Assembly: GCA_030619925.1 (NCBI GenBank)
Contig: JAUXAL010000028.1
Span: 1-43,926 of the forward strand
Direction: 5' to 3'
Source of the DNA: Phycisphaerae bacterium
GTDB taxonomy: Bacteria; Planctomycetota; Phycisphaerae; Sedimentisphaerales; Anaerobacaceae
DNA: 43,926 nt
Numbering within the stretch: the first letter of the stretch is position 1; each line of letters opens with the position of its first letter. The position numbers and the translations under genes were made by a program. The notes beneath the pieces are model-generated. The model was not told where the DNA came from. It searched no databases and saw only the letters and a list, made by a program, of their open reading frames with translations. Shown here piece by piece: positions 1-8,265 of the stretch.

Positions 1-850
1 TTCCCATCAGAACCACCAGCGATGCGCCCAGCAGGCACCAAAAGACCATAATAAGAACATATGACATCTGAAAAGATGTAGTTTCGATAATCTTTTTTAC
101 AGGAGTAGCTAAGGCACCAATTACAAGGCCAAGAAGCGTATAAAGCGTCCTGCATTTGTTTTTCTTAAAGAGGAATGATATAATCCTTGAAATAGTAAAA
201 GCTCCCAGTATGGCACCTGCAATAAATACCAGGAAATAACTTATATTATTTCGAATATCATTCAAAACATTAACCATAAACTCATACAATCCCATAATTA
301 ATAATATAAAAGCACCTGAAATGCCCGGTAGAAACATGGCATTAACGGCACAGAAGCCCCCGAGAAGAACATATCCTAAACTTGGGTCTACAGTTAAAGG
401 TACAAGCATTGAAGACAGAAGGCCTAGTATCAATCCCAACAAACAAAACAGGATATTCTTTATATTGTGATTTTCAATATGTTCAAAGATTGTTTTTGAA
501 GATGCTAAAATTAAGCCAATAAAGAAAGATAAAGTATATGCAATATATTCCCTCAGAAGGAACTTAATGATTCTTGATCCTATTAAAAAAGCGCTCATAA
601 TTCCCAGCATCAGAATCAGCAGGAAAATCAAGTCTAATTTTTTAATGTCTTCTTTTAAGCGGTCACTTTTTCTGTTAATCGGATACGTGACAATATCGTA
701 GATTAGTTTTGGTGAGAAACTTTTAACCGCATTTATTAATCGAGTATAAATCCCGGTTATAAAAGCAACAGTGCCCCCTGAAATGCCGGGTATTAAGTCA
801 CATACCCCCATTAAGAAACCTTTGAGGAATATTAGAATCTTTTTTTTCAT
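1..850 (-). CDS. DUF368 / PopT-type polyprenyl-phosphate transporter, C-terminus cut by window edge
   Basis: The minus strand is open from an ATG at 848-850 to the window edge, giving about 283 residues with no stop. The N-terminus begins MKKKILIFLKGFLMG and continues with CDLIPGISGGTVAFITGIY, the signature start of DUF368 proteins. A second, internal copy of the motif (FLPGISGAFILLIMGLYE) lies near residue 190, as expected for an inverted-repeat membrane transporter. Several hydrophobic segments are visible. DUF368 members have been shown to be undecaprenyl-phosphate translocases that recycle the lipid carrier for cell-wall and glycan export, so an inner-membrane location is expected. Only the last part of the protein is missing. 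The gene is transcribed away from the AMMECR1 gene. The family call is firm; the exact substrate is by analogy. Confidence 0.88.
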   Translation of the reverse strand, partial: MKKKILIFLKGFLMGVCDLIPGISGGTVAFITGIYTRLINAVKSFSPKLIYDIVTYPINRKSDRLKEDIKKLDLIFLLILMLGIMSAFLIGSRIIKFLLREYIAYTLSFFIGLILASSKTIFEHIENHNIKNILFCLLGLILGLLSSMLVPLTVDPSLGYVLLGGFCAVNAMFLPGISGAFILLIMGLYEFMVNVLNDIRNNISYFLVFIAGAILGAFTISRIISFLFKKNKCRTLYTLLGLVIGALATPVKKIIETTSFQMSYVLIMVFWCLLGASLVVLMG

Positions 851-1162
851 TTTTGTATTCTAACTGTAGTGTCCGCTCACAAGTAGTTGAAAGTTCCGTA
901 TTTTTTTAGTTTTTCTGCAAAACAGATGGTACATTGAAGTAATCAGTATAAGTTCTTCGATGTTTTACGTCTCTAACATATAAAGTCTGTACAGTTTCTG
1001 AAGTGTATCGATCAATAGCTTTATAGGACTTCGTATCGCGTTGGCAGTGGGTCGGTCTGCAAGGTTTTTTATTGTGGCAGGGCTTATGGGCCGGAGGGCG
1101 AAAAAGTACGGTCCTTTATCGAAAAGTATTTTAATTGGTTATCGCCTGGTTTTGTGGTACTC
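851..1162. other. Intergenic stretch without a recognisable gene
   Basis: Between the divergent DUF368 and AMMECR1 genes there are about 400 bases without a convincing coding region. I see no tRNA, no riboswitch that I recognise and no clear hairpin. The DUF368 promoter must lie here on the minus strand, but no good -35/-10 pair stands out. An open frame continues upstream of the AMMECR1 start to 1135, but its extra residues are not conserved-looking. Confidence 0.4.
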
Positions 1163-1190
1163 TTGATTGGTGGATTTCTTGTGATAAAAT
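1163..1190 (+). promoter_or_regulatory. Candidate sigma-70 type promoter for the AMMECR1 gene
   Basis: TTGATT at 1163-1168 and TAAAAT at 1185-1190 are separated by 16 bases. Transcription would start near 1197, about 55 bases before the chosen start codon. This is a consensus match only. Confidence 0.35.
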
Positions 1191-1251
1191 GGCTTCATTG
1201 ATCAATAGGCAATTAGTAACCGGTAACTCGTTATTACAGGGGGCGACTATT

Positions 1252-1812
1252 ATGAACGATGCTCAAAAACAAACACTTTTAGGCGTCGCCCGTGATACCG
1301 TTGAGGCGGTTATCAAGCGGCAGCCGACTGAGAAGTCCCAATCGAACGACCCTGAATTAAAGGCCCATTGCGGCTGCTTTGTAACATTGAAAAACAAAGG
1401 CCGATTGCGAGGCTGCATCGGCCAATTCACTTCTGAAAGCCCACTGATTGAGCTGGTTGCTGAGATGGCAAAGGCCTCGGCTACCGGTGACCCGCGTTTT
1501 CTTGCTGACCCGATAACCGCTGGTGAGCTGGAAGACTTAGATATCGAGATATCGGTTCTCTCGCCGCTGCAGCGGGCCGATGAGCCGCTGAGTCTGCGGC
1601 TCGGAGTCGACGGCATCTATATAAAAAAAGGACCCGCTTCGGGCTGCTTTCTGCCTCAGGTCGCCACTGAGACCGGCTGGAGCAAGGAGGAATTTCTTTC
1701 ATACTGCTGCGCACATAAAGCCGGTCTTGCGTCTGATGCCTGGAAAGACCCGGATACGGAAGTCTATTTGTTCACCGCTGATGTATTCGGCGCAACATTC
1801 GCGGAGATATAG
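1252..1812 (+). CDS. AMMECR1-domain protein
   Basis: A 186-residue protein made of a single AMMECR1 domain. Diagnostic blocks are CGCFVTLKNKGRLRGCIGQF near residues 41-60, the family's LRGCIG motif, and the block around GDPRF near residue 80. Length is normal for the family. The open frame extends to 1135, but ATG 1252 is preferred because a GGGGG-type Shine-Dalgarno stretch lies just upstream and the protein then begins directly at the domain. AMMECR1 proteins occur in bacteria, archaea and animals; in bacteria they are often paired with MEMO and radical-SAM proteins, but no such partner is seen here. The biochemical role is unknown. The gene is convergent with the anti-sigma gene and separated from it by a perfect hairpin. 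Confidence 0.85.
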   Translation: MNDAQKQTLLGVARDTVEAVIKRQPTEKSQSNDPELKAHCGCFVTLKNKGRLRGCIGQFTSESPLIELVAEMAKASATGDPRFLADPITAGELEDLDIEISVLSPLQRADEPLSLRLGVDGIYIKKGPASGCFLPQVATETGWSKEEFLSYCCAHKAGLASDAWKDPDTEVYLFTADVFGATFAEI

Positions 1813-1818
1813 CGTGGT

Positions 1819-1850
1819 GCAGCAAGGGAGCTGTCTGGCTCCCTTGCTGC
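1819..1850. terminator. Perfect 13-bp hairpin between convergent genes
   Basis: GCAGCAAGGGAGC at 1819-1831 pairs perfectly with GCTCCCTTGCTGC at 1838-1850 across a 6-base loop. It lies between two convergent stop codons (1812 and 1861), so a bidirectional terminator is likely. Neither side has a true U-tract (only CTTTGT on the plus side), so a palindromic repeat acting as an mRNA end is an alternative. Confidence 0.55.
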
Positions 1851-1860
1851 CTTTGTCGAA

Positions 1861-2568
1861 CTAATCCTTGTCATCCTCACCTTTTACTTGTTCGCCTTCG
1901 CCGGCTCCCATCGTTATAACCTTTCCATTTGATAGAGTAAAGCGATCTTCATAGAGACGTATCTTTACGCCGTTCTTCTCTACTTCTTTGATGAAGGTCC
2001 TTTCGTACTTACCGGCTTTCCTTAATTCCTCAATCTCATCGAATTGTTTTTTCAATAGCTCTCTTCGCTCGGCCTCCGACAAGCCAAGGAGTTCAGGGTC
2101 GCCACCGTAAGCAAATCTATCACCATTGGAGAGAGTAGCTACCCACACGCCTGGCTCAACCTCTTCGGCTTTACCTTCTTTGTAGAGCTGATAGAATTCT
2201 TCTTGAGCTTTCCGTGCATCTTCTTCGGTTTGCATGTTATCATCAGAGCTAAAAATGCCTCCTTTTACTCCATAGATTACATTGTCCTCAGGATACTCAA
2301 ACTTAGCCTCAAATGTCTTTATAATGTGTTTTACTGTCTTAGTGGCACCATAGCTCAAAGGCAGCAGAACCATAATGGCGATTGCAGCAGCCACGCGCCA
2401 ACGAGAGATTGGTCCGCCGGCAGGAGCAAACCATCTGCGTATGACTGTGACATGTTTTTGAATCTCTCCAGCAGCGACATCTTCCTGCAATCTATTCAGC
2501 AAACCGTCCGGTGTCGCCGGCTTTGGAGCGGACTTGAGACATTTCTCGATTTTATCTTCCGTATTCAT
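1861..2568 (-). CDS. Anti-sigma-factor-like single-pass membrane protein
   Basis: A 235-residue protein encoded directly after the ECF sigma gene. The N-terminal 45 residues are charged and cytoplasmic in character. One hydrophobic segment (about residues 57-75, AAAIAIMVLLPLSYGA) should cross the membrane. The C-terminal two thirds are highly charged, rich in Glu and Lys, with repeated short strands such as NGDRFAYGG and NGKVITMG. I do not recognise a named anti-sigma domain, and no zinc-binding HxxxCxxC motif is present. The role follows from position and topology. The frame is open to 2628, which would overlap the sigma gene, but ATG 2568 has an AAAGGA Shine-Dalgarno sequence at suitable spacing and is preferred. 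Expected to hold the sigma factor inactive until an envelope signal arrives; this is inference. Confidence 0.6.
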   Translation of the reverse strand: MNTEDKIEKCLKSAPKPATPDGLLNRLQEDVAAGEIQKHVTVIRRWFAPAGGPISRWRVAAAIAIMVLLPLSYGATKTVKHIIKTFEAKFEYPEDNVIYGVKGGIFSSDDNMQTEEDARKAQEEFYQLYKEGKAEEVEPGVWVATLSNGDRFAYGGDPELLGLSEAERRELLKKQFDEIEELRKAGKYERTFIKEVEKNGVKIRLYEDRFTLSNGKVITMGAGEGEQVKGEDDKD

Positions 2569-2620
2569 ATTGGTTTTCCTTTCGCCATTGGAATTGTCTG
2601 TTTTAGTCAAATCTGATTTC

Positions 2621-3172
2621 TTAAACATGTATATTCGTTTTAAGGAATTTAAAGACTTCGCGAAGTCTGTACTTTACAGTACTTGTTGCAATACCCAAAA
2701 CTTTGGCTGTTTCCCTCAGAGATAATCCCTGATAATAATGCAGGTGTACAACGTGTTTTTTGTCCTCATCGAGTTGGTCCACGGCTTCGTACAGGCGTTG
2801 GGTTAATTGGCGTTCTGCGACATTTGCAAAAGGCCCTGAATTCTTGTTTGTATACTCTTTCCACCATCGGTCTGTATTGGATTGAATGCCGCTGGTGTTT
2901 CTGCGCTGCCAATCGATAAATGTATTATGGGCAATCCTGTAAAGCCATGTCGAAAACTTGCTGCGGCCTTTGAAACCGTCAAGTGAGGACCACACTTTAA
3001 GAAAAGTTTGCTGGGTCAGGTCTTCGGCATCTTGTTTGCTGCCGCAAAGACGCCTCAAATATGAATAAATGTCTGCATAGTAGATTTTTAATAGTTCGGA
3101 TGCAGCATTCTTGTCGGCCCTTTTAATACGCCTGCACAGACTCTTTATTTGATTGTCCAAAGGTGCTCTCAT
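2621..3172 (-). CDS. ECF-type RNA polymerase sigma factor
   Basis: A 183-residue sigma-70 family protein of the extracytoplasmic-function group. Region 2 is visible at about residues 18-90 (DAEDLTQQTFLKVWSSLDGF, then FSTWLYRIAHNTFIDWQRR). Region 4 covers about residues 125-178, with the helix-turn-helix around LSLRETAKVLGIATSTVKYR. Regions 1 and 3 are absent, as expected. It would direct RNA polymerase to a small regulon, often including its own operon. It lies 30 bases after the secreted coiled-coil gene and is followed by the anti-sigma-like gene, so the three genes probably form one transcript. Family assignment is firm; signal and regulon are unknown. Confidence 0.92.
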   Translation of the reverse strand: MRAPLDNQIKSLCRRIKRADKNAASELLKIYYADIYSYLRRLCGSKQDAEDLTQQTFLKVWSSLDGFKGRSKFSTWLYRIAHNTFIDWQRRNTSGIQSNTDRWWKEYTNKNSGPFANVAERQLTQRLYEAVDQLDEDKKHVVHLHYYQGLSLRETAKVLGIATSTVKYRLREVFKFLKTNIHV

Positions 3173-3202
3173 AAATAGATATTACAATCTATTTTTACAG
3201 GA

Positions 3203-3985
3203 TTAGTCAAGGAATTGCATCATTACTAACGTTGCTTCCTGGCGTTGTGTCACTAACTCGCGCAGTTCCTGCTGTGCTATAGCCAGTTCTTTTTTAGCTT
3301 CTTGTCTGAACTTTCGTAAGGCCTCCATTTTTTGTCTTATTTTCTCTGATTCTGAGTTGTTATCTTTCAAAAGCTCAAAAAGCTCTTCACAGATTTTTTC
3401 GCCTTCGTTAAGATTCTCAAGACTTTTGTACTGCGAAGGTCTTAACCATGCCCAACTACGATGAATGTGAATAGGACCGCTACTACCACCTGCGCCGCCC
3501 CGCTTCTGGACGATTTCTCCTCCACCGAACACCACATTACTACCGTATCCGGATCCGGACATGGACCCGCGGCCAAATCCTTTATCAACAACTGAACTGC
3601 CACCCATACCGCTAACGCCAACGCCAACGGCACCGCACATTAGTCTTATAGAAACATTCGCCCGGTTCCTAAGCTCACGTACTTTATCAAGTTTTGGCTT
3701 GATAGCCTTCCATTGCTTTTGCGTTGCTCTGAGTGCCTGTTTCATTGATTCTACTTGGTTCTTAGCAGGGCCTATTTGCTTTTTTAATTGCCTCTCTAAT
3801 TGTTGTTTCAGCCTGCGTTGCTCAAGCTCCTGTTGCCTTTGTTGTCTATCCATATTCCTCAAACGGCCCCTCTCGGACCTTTCTCTCGTTCTACCGGGTC
3901 CTCGTGTTTGGGATAGCGTTTGTCCCACAAACAATGCTATCGAGAAACATACGAGAAATGCAAAAATTATTCTTCGCGTTGACAT
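3203..3985 (-). CDS. Secreted coiled-coil protein with a Gly/Ser-rich middle
   Basis: A 260-residue protein with a clear signal peptide (MSTRRIIFAFLVCFSIALFVG, cleavage probably after about residue 25). The mature part has two charged, Gln/Arg/Glu-rich helical stretches (about residues 35-105 and 195-260) that look like coiled coils. They flank a Gly/Ser-rich section with pieces such as GVGVSGMGGSS and GGAGGSSG. No known domain is recognised. The architecture of an exported helical hairpin next to an ECF sigma and anti-sigma gene recalls the periplasmic sensor role of Spy/CpxP/CnrX-like proteins, but there is no sequence signature for those families. The start has a GGGAGC Shine-Dalgarno sequence. 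It is first in the operon, so it may be the most abundantly expressed product. Confidence 0.6.
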   Translation of the reverse strand: MSTRRIIFAFLVCFSIALFVGQTLSQTRGPGRTRERSERGRLRNMDRQQRQQELEQRRLKQQLERQLKKQIGPAKNQVESMKQALRATQKQWKAIKPKLDKVRELRNRANVSIRLMCGAVGVGVSGMGGSSVVDKGFGRGSMSGSGYGSNVVFGGGEIVQKRGGAGGSSGPIHIHRSWAWLRPSQYKSLENLNEGEKICEELFELLKDNNSESEKIRQKMEALRKFRQEAKKELAIAQQELRELVTQRQEATLVMMQFLD

Positions 3986-4008
3986 AGTAAGCTCCCATGA
4001 ATTAATAA

Positions 4009-4022
4009 TGAAATTTATTTCA
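4009..4022. promoter_or_regulatory. Small palindrome upstream of the ECF operon, candidate operator
   Basis: TGAAAT-TT-ATTTCA is a perfect 6-bp dyad 24 bases upstream of the first gene of the minus-strand operon, in AT-rich DNA that should hold its promoter. It could be a regulator site or chance in AT-rich sequence. Confidence 0.22.
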
Positions 4023-4242
4023 CAGCATTTTATCTACCTTATTTGATCCGGCTACAAGTTTAGACGAAAAATACCGCCTGGGTGGACAAAATATAATGGA
4101 TTTCTTGGTATTTGCAGCCGATTGTAAGGATAGCATAAGCCTGCGATTTCCTGAACAGGTTTCTTACATTTGGCCTTATCTTGGCGGGAGAGGTGCTTGC
4201 TGGTCTAAATACGATTGTTTTCTGTGCGGAGGAAGGGTTTTG

Positions 4243-5286
4243 GTGAAAAACTTCACGCTAATTTGTATAATCACCTTTTGTTTGGCGGGTTGTTTTGAAT
4301 CCGATAAAGTCGGGACAATTGAACCCGGCGATGCCGATAGAATCAAGATTACTGCCGATATGGTCGCGTATTTGCAGGCCCAGGATCTGCCGGCCCTGGA
4401 ATCTGTGGAGTTCTGGGAAAACGAGTATGGGCCGGGCCTGAAACTAACCACCGCTCATTATGAGATTTTCACAACGCTCTTGGAGCCTCTGATGCTTCGG
4501 CGGGTTCCCGGATTTGTTGAGTCGGGATATCGCGGCTATAATAGTCAGTTGCCCAGGCCGATCGAGACGAGCACCAGGTTTACCATTTATCTTTTTGCCG
4601 ACCGCCGGCAGTGGGAAGATTTTACGAAGACCTTCACGGGCGAGCAGGCGAAGCTGTTTTGCAAAATAAAGGCTGGTGCCTATTACCATAATGGCGCCTG
4701 CGTGGCATATAATATCGGCAGAGAGCGAACTTTCTTCGCTCTTGGGCACGAGGGATGGCATCAGTTTAACGGCAGGCACTTTAAGTTTCGTCTGCCGAGC
4801 TGGCTTGACGAAGGTGTCGCAATGCTCTTTGAGGCGCACGGAACTGAGCAGGGCGTGTTTTATTTTGAGCCGGCCGAAAATATGTACCGATTAAACGCAC
4901 TGAAGAAAACGCTGATAAATAACAAAATGATACCGCTGAAAGAATTGATAGCTATAAACCCCGGCGAAGTGCTTGCTACGGATGAGACTGAGGCGATAAT
5001 AGGTTTTTACGGCCAATCCTATGCGCTGGTGCGGTTTCTGCGGGAAGCAGGTTACGGCAGAAGGCTGGGTATTTATCATCGGTTGCTCCAGGACGGCTTA
5101 AGAGGAGATTGGCCGCTCAGTGAGGTGAGCAGAAGGATCGCAACAGATAGAAACATCCCAAGAAGCATCCTGTGGAACCGAATCGTCGGCCAGTTGTTAT
5201 TTGAACACTATATCGGCGATGACTTTGACCAAATCGAGACAGAGTATTTGGCTTTTTGCAGGCAAATAATTAAGACCCAGGACTGA
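4243..5286 (+). CDS. Lipoprotein with HExxH motif, DUF1570 / peptidase-MA-like
   Basis: The frame opens at 4096, but GTG 4243 is the likely start: a strong GGAGGAAGG sits at 4228-4236, six bases upstream, and the protein then begins with a lipoprotein signal peptide ending in a lipobox (FCLAGC, Cys at residue 17). The 347-residue product carries LGHEGWHQFNGR near residues 168-179, an HExxH zinc-protease motif, followed by SWLDEGVAML, in which the Glu fits the downstream metal ligand or catalytic pattern of DUF1570/peptidase-MA proteins. These are numerous in planctomycetes. An outer-membrane or periplasmic lipoprotein is expected. Substrate is unknown. The last residues (KTQD) and the stop codon are written by a word repeat. 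Confidence 0.7.
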   Translation: MKNFTLICIITFCLAGCFESDKVGTIEPGDADRIKITADMVAYLQAQDLPALESVEFWENEYGPGLKLTTAHYEIFTTLLEPLMLRRVPGFVESGYRGYNSQLPRPIETSTRFTIYLFADRRQWEDFTKTFTGEQAKLFCKIKAGAYYHNGACVAYNIGRERTFFALGHEGWHQFNGRHFKFRLPSWLDEGVAMLFEAHGTEQGVFYFEPAENMYRLNALKKTLINNKMIPLKELIAINPGEVLATDETEAIIGFYGQSYALVRFLREAGYGRRLGIYHRLLQDGLRGDWPLSEVSRRIATDRNIPRSILWNRIVGQLLFEHYIGDDFDQIETEYLAFCRQIIKTQD

Positions 5287-5303
5287 AGACCCAAGACCAA
5301 AGA
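5272..5303. repeat. Word-repeat string at a gene end
   Basis: AAGACCCAGGACTGAAGAC followed by CCAAGACCAAAG is a quasi-tandem of the words AAGACC and AGGAC. It contains the stop codon of the HExxH lipoprotein and runs up to the maf start. It belongs in style to the other word repeats in this window. Confidence 0.45.
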
Positions 5304-5306
5304 TTT

Positions 5307-5894
5307 ATGTCTGAACAGTGTCCGGTACCCATTATTTTAGCTTCGGCCTCGCCGCGGCGAAGACAATTATTAGCCGAAGCCGGCTATAAATTTACGATTG
5401 TTCAGCCGGATATTGACGAGTCAGCTTTTCCGGCCAAGGGCCTCGGGGCCTGTGAATATGCCGAACGGCTGGCCTTGGCCAAGGCAAAAAATGTCGCGGA
5501 GAAGCACCCGGACTGCTTGGTCATCGGTGCCGATACCGTTGCGGATTTTAAGGGCCAGATTATAGGCAAGCCCGCTGACGCAAGGCAAGCCGAGCAGATT
5601 ACCAGGAAACTCTTCAGCGGGCCACATAGGGTAATAACCGCAGTTGCAATCATCCGGCTAAGCAATGGCACTGAGCTGAGCGAAAGTGAGGCCACCACCG
5701 TTTACCCTAAGAAATTGACTGCCGAGCAAATCCGCGAACACATCAAAAGCAAATCCTGGCAGGGTAAGGCCGGCGCCTATGCTATAAAGGAAAGCGGCGA
5801 CGAATTCGTTGAGAGGATTGACGGCAGTTTGACAAACGTAATGGGCCTGCCGATGGAACTTTTGGAACGGCTGCTGAAGAAATGTATTGATTAA
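5307..5894 (+). CDS. maf: Maf-family nucleotide pyrophosphatase
   Basis: A 195-residue Maf protein. The N-terminal LASASPRRRQLLAEAG (about residues 11-26) is the family's nucleotide-binding signature. GADTVADF (about 72-79) includes the conserved Asp, GKPADARQA follows, and WQGKAGAYAI near residue 152 is the substrate loop. Maf enzymes hydrolyse non-canonical or methylated nucleoside triphosphates (dTTP/UTP or m7GTP subgroups) and have been linked to septum arrest. Length and motif spacing are normal. It starts 20 bases after the lipoprotein gene, so the two may be co-transcribed. No Shine-Dalgarno sequence is obvious because a word repeat abuts the start. Confidence 0.93.
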   Translation: MSEQCPVPIILASASPRRRQLLAEAGYKFTIVQPDIDESAFPAKGLGACEYAERLALAKAKNVAEKHPDCLVIGADTVADFKGQIIGKPADARQAEQITRKLFSGPHRVITAVAIIRLSNGTELSESEATTVYPKKLTAEQIREHIKSKSWQGKAGAYAIKESGDEFVERIDGSLTNVMGLPMELLERLLKKCID

Positions 5895-6001
5895 GATGCC
5901 GGTAAATCATCCTGATTTGGAGAGAGTTTTTTTTCTGAGTTTTTTCGGTGTATTCGGGCGCAGAACGAAAAGGCTAAATGTTCTTAGAATTGCTGCGAGG
6001 G

Positions 6002-6910
6002 TTACCAGGGGAGATAGCAGCTATAGTGACGGTAGAATAAGCCGATCGAACGCATGGCAATTAAGAAAACCGCTTGTGGAGCAAAATTCAGCAATAAATA
6101 GCCTGTAGCTTCCATTTGACCCTGGTGTGCATACTGTTCCGTTTGCGTTTGAACAATAACAGCAACACCAAGCAGCACCACAGTTACCAGATAAGGTTTA
6201 AAAGCACGAAAGATCGGTATCAGTAAATAATTATATCTTAACATTGTGAGTTCTTTACCTACCGCAACGGTTAATATTGCAATTGGAAGAAGAAAAAGTC
6301 CGCCAAGCATCGGTATATATAAGAAAACAGGCGATTCTATCTGCATTTTTTTTAGTATCAGAAAAGCAATAATATAAGGCATTCCAACAACCAGCAGAAT
6401 AATAAAAATTGTGTATACAGACTTAACAATTTTCCAGATGAATCCGTAAAATCCTCCAAAAGTGGCTACCGGCATCTCTTCCTGGTCAAAACCGGTTGAG
6501 TAAATCATTTCCGTATAAAACCAAAACAAACATCCCCACGCCACTGCTCTCAAAACCCATCCCAAAGGTATATAAAAATCAAAAGAAAGCCACTCGCCCT
6601 GTATAAAAAAGCTAAAATTCCAACCGGCTGTGAAAAACTTGAAGACAACCACTGCCAGTATAAACACAAGACCGGCTGCATTTTTCGGATTTGTGAAAAG
6701 TTTCCAGCTATCGACCAATACGGCCCGGTAGAAGCCGGGCAGCGGCTCGCCCTTTTCTTTGGGTGGTTCGACTTTTTTTAGTTTTTCGTTGTCTTTGAAA
6801 GGGATTATAAAGAGCTGTCCGCAGGTTGTGCACCGGGCACGTTTTCCACAGTGCTTGTCGTCAAAGGCAATCACTGCATTGCAATTGGGGCAGTTGAACT
6901 GGATGGTCAT
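6002..6910 (-). CDS. Zinc-ribbon multi-pass membrane protein of unknown function
   Basis: A 302-residue protein. It begins with a zinc-ribbon: CPNC at residues 7-10 and CTTC at 27-30, in the style of the MJ0042/prokaryotic zinc-ribbon family. Residues 40-60 are charged. After that come about six hydrophobic segments (around residues 78-98, 118-140, 160-190, 200-222, 240-262 and 270-292). I do not recognise the membrane domain. It is transcribed after pilT with a gap of 72 bases that is filled by a CGTATT-type word repeat. The ATG at 6910 lacks a Shine-Dalgarno sequence. A cytoplasmic zinc-binding head on a membrane bundle suggests a sensory or scaffold role, but nothing in the sequence proves it. 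Confidence 0.6.
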   Translation of the reverse strand: MTIQFNCPNCNAVIAFDDKHCGKRARCTTCGQLFIIPFKDNEKLKKVEPPKEKGEPLPGFYRAVLVDSWKLFTNPKNAAGLVFILAVVVFKFFTAGWNFSFFIQGEWLSFDFYIPLGWVLRAVAWGCLFWFYTEMIYSTGFDQEEMPVATFGGFYGFIWKIVKSVYTIFIILLVVGMPYIIAFLILKKMQIESPVFLYIPMLGGLFLLPIAILTVAVGKELTMLRYNYLLIPIFRAFKPYLVTVVLLGVAVIVQTQTEQYAHQGQMEATGYLLLNFAPQAVFLIAMRSIGLFYRHYSCYLPW

Positions 6911-6914
6911 ATCA

Positions 6915-6980
6915 TCGTATTGTGTATATCGTATATCGTATTGCGTTTTCTTTTCGCGCGATATGCGCCACGCACGACGA
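6915..6980. repeat. CGTATT-type word repeat between pilT and the zinc-ribbon gene
   Basis: The segment repeats ATCGTATTG, ATATCGTATATCG and CGTATTGCG, then GCGCGATATGCG and CACGCACGACG. Words on the left (CGTATTGCG) partly mirror those on the right (GCGATATGCG), giving an imperfect palindrome. Similar CGTATT/ACGAG words recur near 17050, 21190, 33120 and 33230. Confidence 0.5.
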
Positions 6981-6982
6981 AT

Positions 6983-8119
6983 CTAATCCCGCTGCATGCA
7001 GTCGAGGAAGCTTTTGAGATCGTTGGCCCACTTTTTGGCCTCCAGCAGGTCGACCTTGTCCTGTTTTACGAGCATTGCCAGATGCTTTTCCATCGTTATC
7101 ATTTTTTCGTCGGGCTTGTTTCGGGTTTTTGTTTGCAGTTGGCTATACATTTGCTCTACCTTGCCGGTGCGTATCAGATTGGCGCAGGCGTAGTTATTGT
7201 TGAGTATTTCCATTGCTACAATCCTGCCGGTTTTGTCCTTTTTGGGCACAAGCTTTTGGCATACAATATAGGCCAGTCCGAGTGAGAGCTGATTGCGGAC
7301 CTCGGCCTGTCTGCCGGCCGGGAAGTAGTCCAGTATCCGCGTTATCGTGCCGGTTGCATCTCTTGTGTGCAGCGTGGAGAAGACCAGATGGCCTGTCTCA
7401 GCGGCCATAAGCGTCATTGCTATCGTCTCGGGGTCGCGCATTTCGCCGACGAATATTATGTCAGGGTCCTGGCGCAGCATTTCTTTTAATGCCTGAAGAA
7501 AGGATTTGGTATCCCTTCCGACCTCACGCTGCGAGATAATCGAATATTTCTGCGGAAAGATGTATTCTATAGGGTCCTCGATGGTCATAATTCGGCAGGC
7601 GTTTTTTTCGCTGATTAGGTGAATGAGCGAGGCAATTGTTGTGGATTTGCCGGCGCCTGTGATGCCGGTTAAAAGGACCAGGCCGTGTCTGCGATTGATG
7701 ATGTCTTTCCAGACGTCATTTGGGAAGCCGATTTCCTCTATTTTTGGAATATCCAGCGATAAGGCCCGGATTGCCCCGGCTATCCCGTCGTTTTCCCTAA
7801 AGATGTTTATTCGAAACTGTAGTGAGCCGCGTCGATAGGAGCAGTCTACGCTGTGTTGGCTCCGGAATTTACGCAGATTCTCATTGCTCAAAAGCGGGTA
7901 GATAAGCTGCTTTGCCAGGTCCGGCGTTACGGTTGGGCCTTTGAGTTTTACCAGGTTGCCGTCGATGCGATATGCGGGCGCAGCGCCAACTTTGATATGC
8001 AAATCTGAGACGCGCATTGCACCATGCTTGTCAAAGTAGTCCAACATGTCAAGAATACTGAACTTGCCATGCTCTGCGGTCGGATAAACTTTTGCTGAAG
8101 CGGAAAATTCTTCAGCCAT
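6983..8119 (-). CDS. pilT: PilT-type secretion/twitching ATPase
   Basis: A 378-residue member of the GspE/PilT hexameric ATPase family. The N-terminal part contains VSDLHIKVGAAPAYRIDG, typical of PilT. Walker A is GITGAGKSTT, the Asp box/Walker B is DPDIIFVGEMRDPET, and the His box is AETGHLVFSTLHTRDA. PilT powers retraction of type IV pili at the inner membrane. No other pilus genes are in this window. The frame opens at 8131, but the GGAGG in the DNA of the first codons sits at the right distance for ATG 8119, so that start is preferred. The C-terminus is longer and less conserved than in classical PilT. Family is firm; true retraction versus another type IV filament role is less certain. 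Confidence 0.9.
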   Translation of the reverse strand: MAEEFSASAKVYPTAEHGKFSILDMLDYFDKHGAMRVSDLHIKVGAAPAYRIDGNLVKLKGPTVTPDLAKQLIYPLLSNENLRKFRSQHSVDCSYRRGSLQFRINIFRENDGIAGAIRALSLDIPKIEEIGFPNDVWKDIINRRHGLVLLTGITGAGKSTTIASLIHLISEKNACRIMTIEDPIEYIFPQKYSIISQREVGRDTKSFLQALKEMLRQDPDIIFVGEMRDPETIAMTLMAAETGHLVFSTLHTRDATGTITRILDYFPAGRQAEVRNQLSLGLAYIVCQKLVPKKDKTGRIVAMEILNNNYACANLIRTGKVEQMYSQLQTKTRNKPDEKMITMEKHLAMLVKQDKVDLLEAKKWANDLKSFLDCMQRD

Positions 8120-8187
8120 ATTTGCCTCCATCTGGAATTAGAGTGAAAACGCGAATTACCAGTTTGTCGGCCCTGCCGGCCATGCGT

Positions 8188-8216
8188 AGTATATCACTAC
8201 AACCGTCCCAAAGCAA
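8188..8216 (-). promoter_or_regulatory. Candidate promoter for pilT
   Basis: On the minus strand TTGCTT (8211-8216) and TATACT (8188-8193) are separated by 17 bases. The -10 box also lies inside a GTAGT/ACTAC dyad. The -35 box is a weak match. Confidence 0.3.
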
Positions 8217-8265
8217 AGGCCAAATTTGTGCCCACCCCCATCTGATATTCGTAGAAGCAAGCTCT

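Noticed and set aside
5887-6108. Small plus-strand open frame after maf
   Set aside because: It overlaps the end of the minus-strand zinc-ribbon gene, has low complexity at the start and matches no family.
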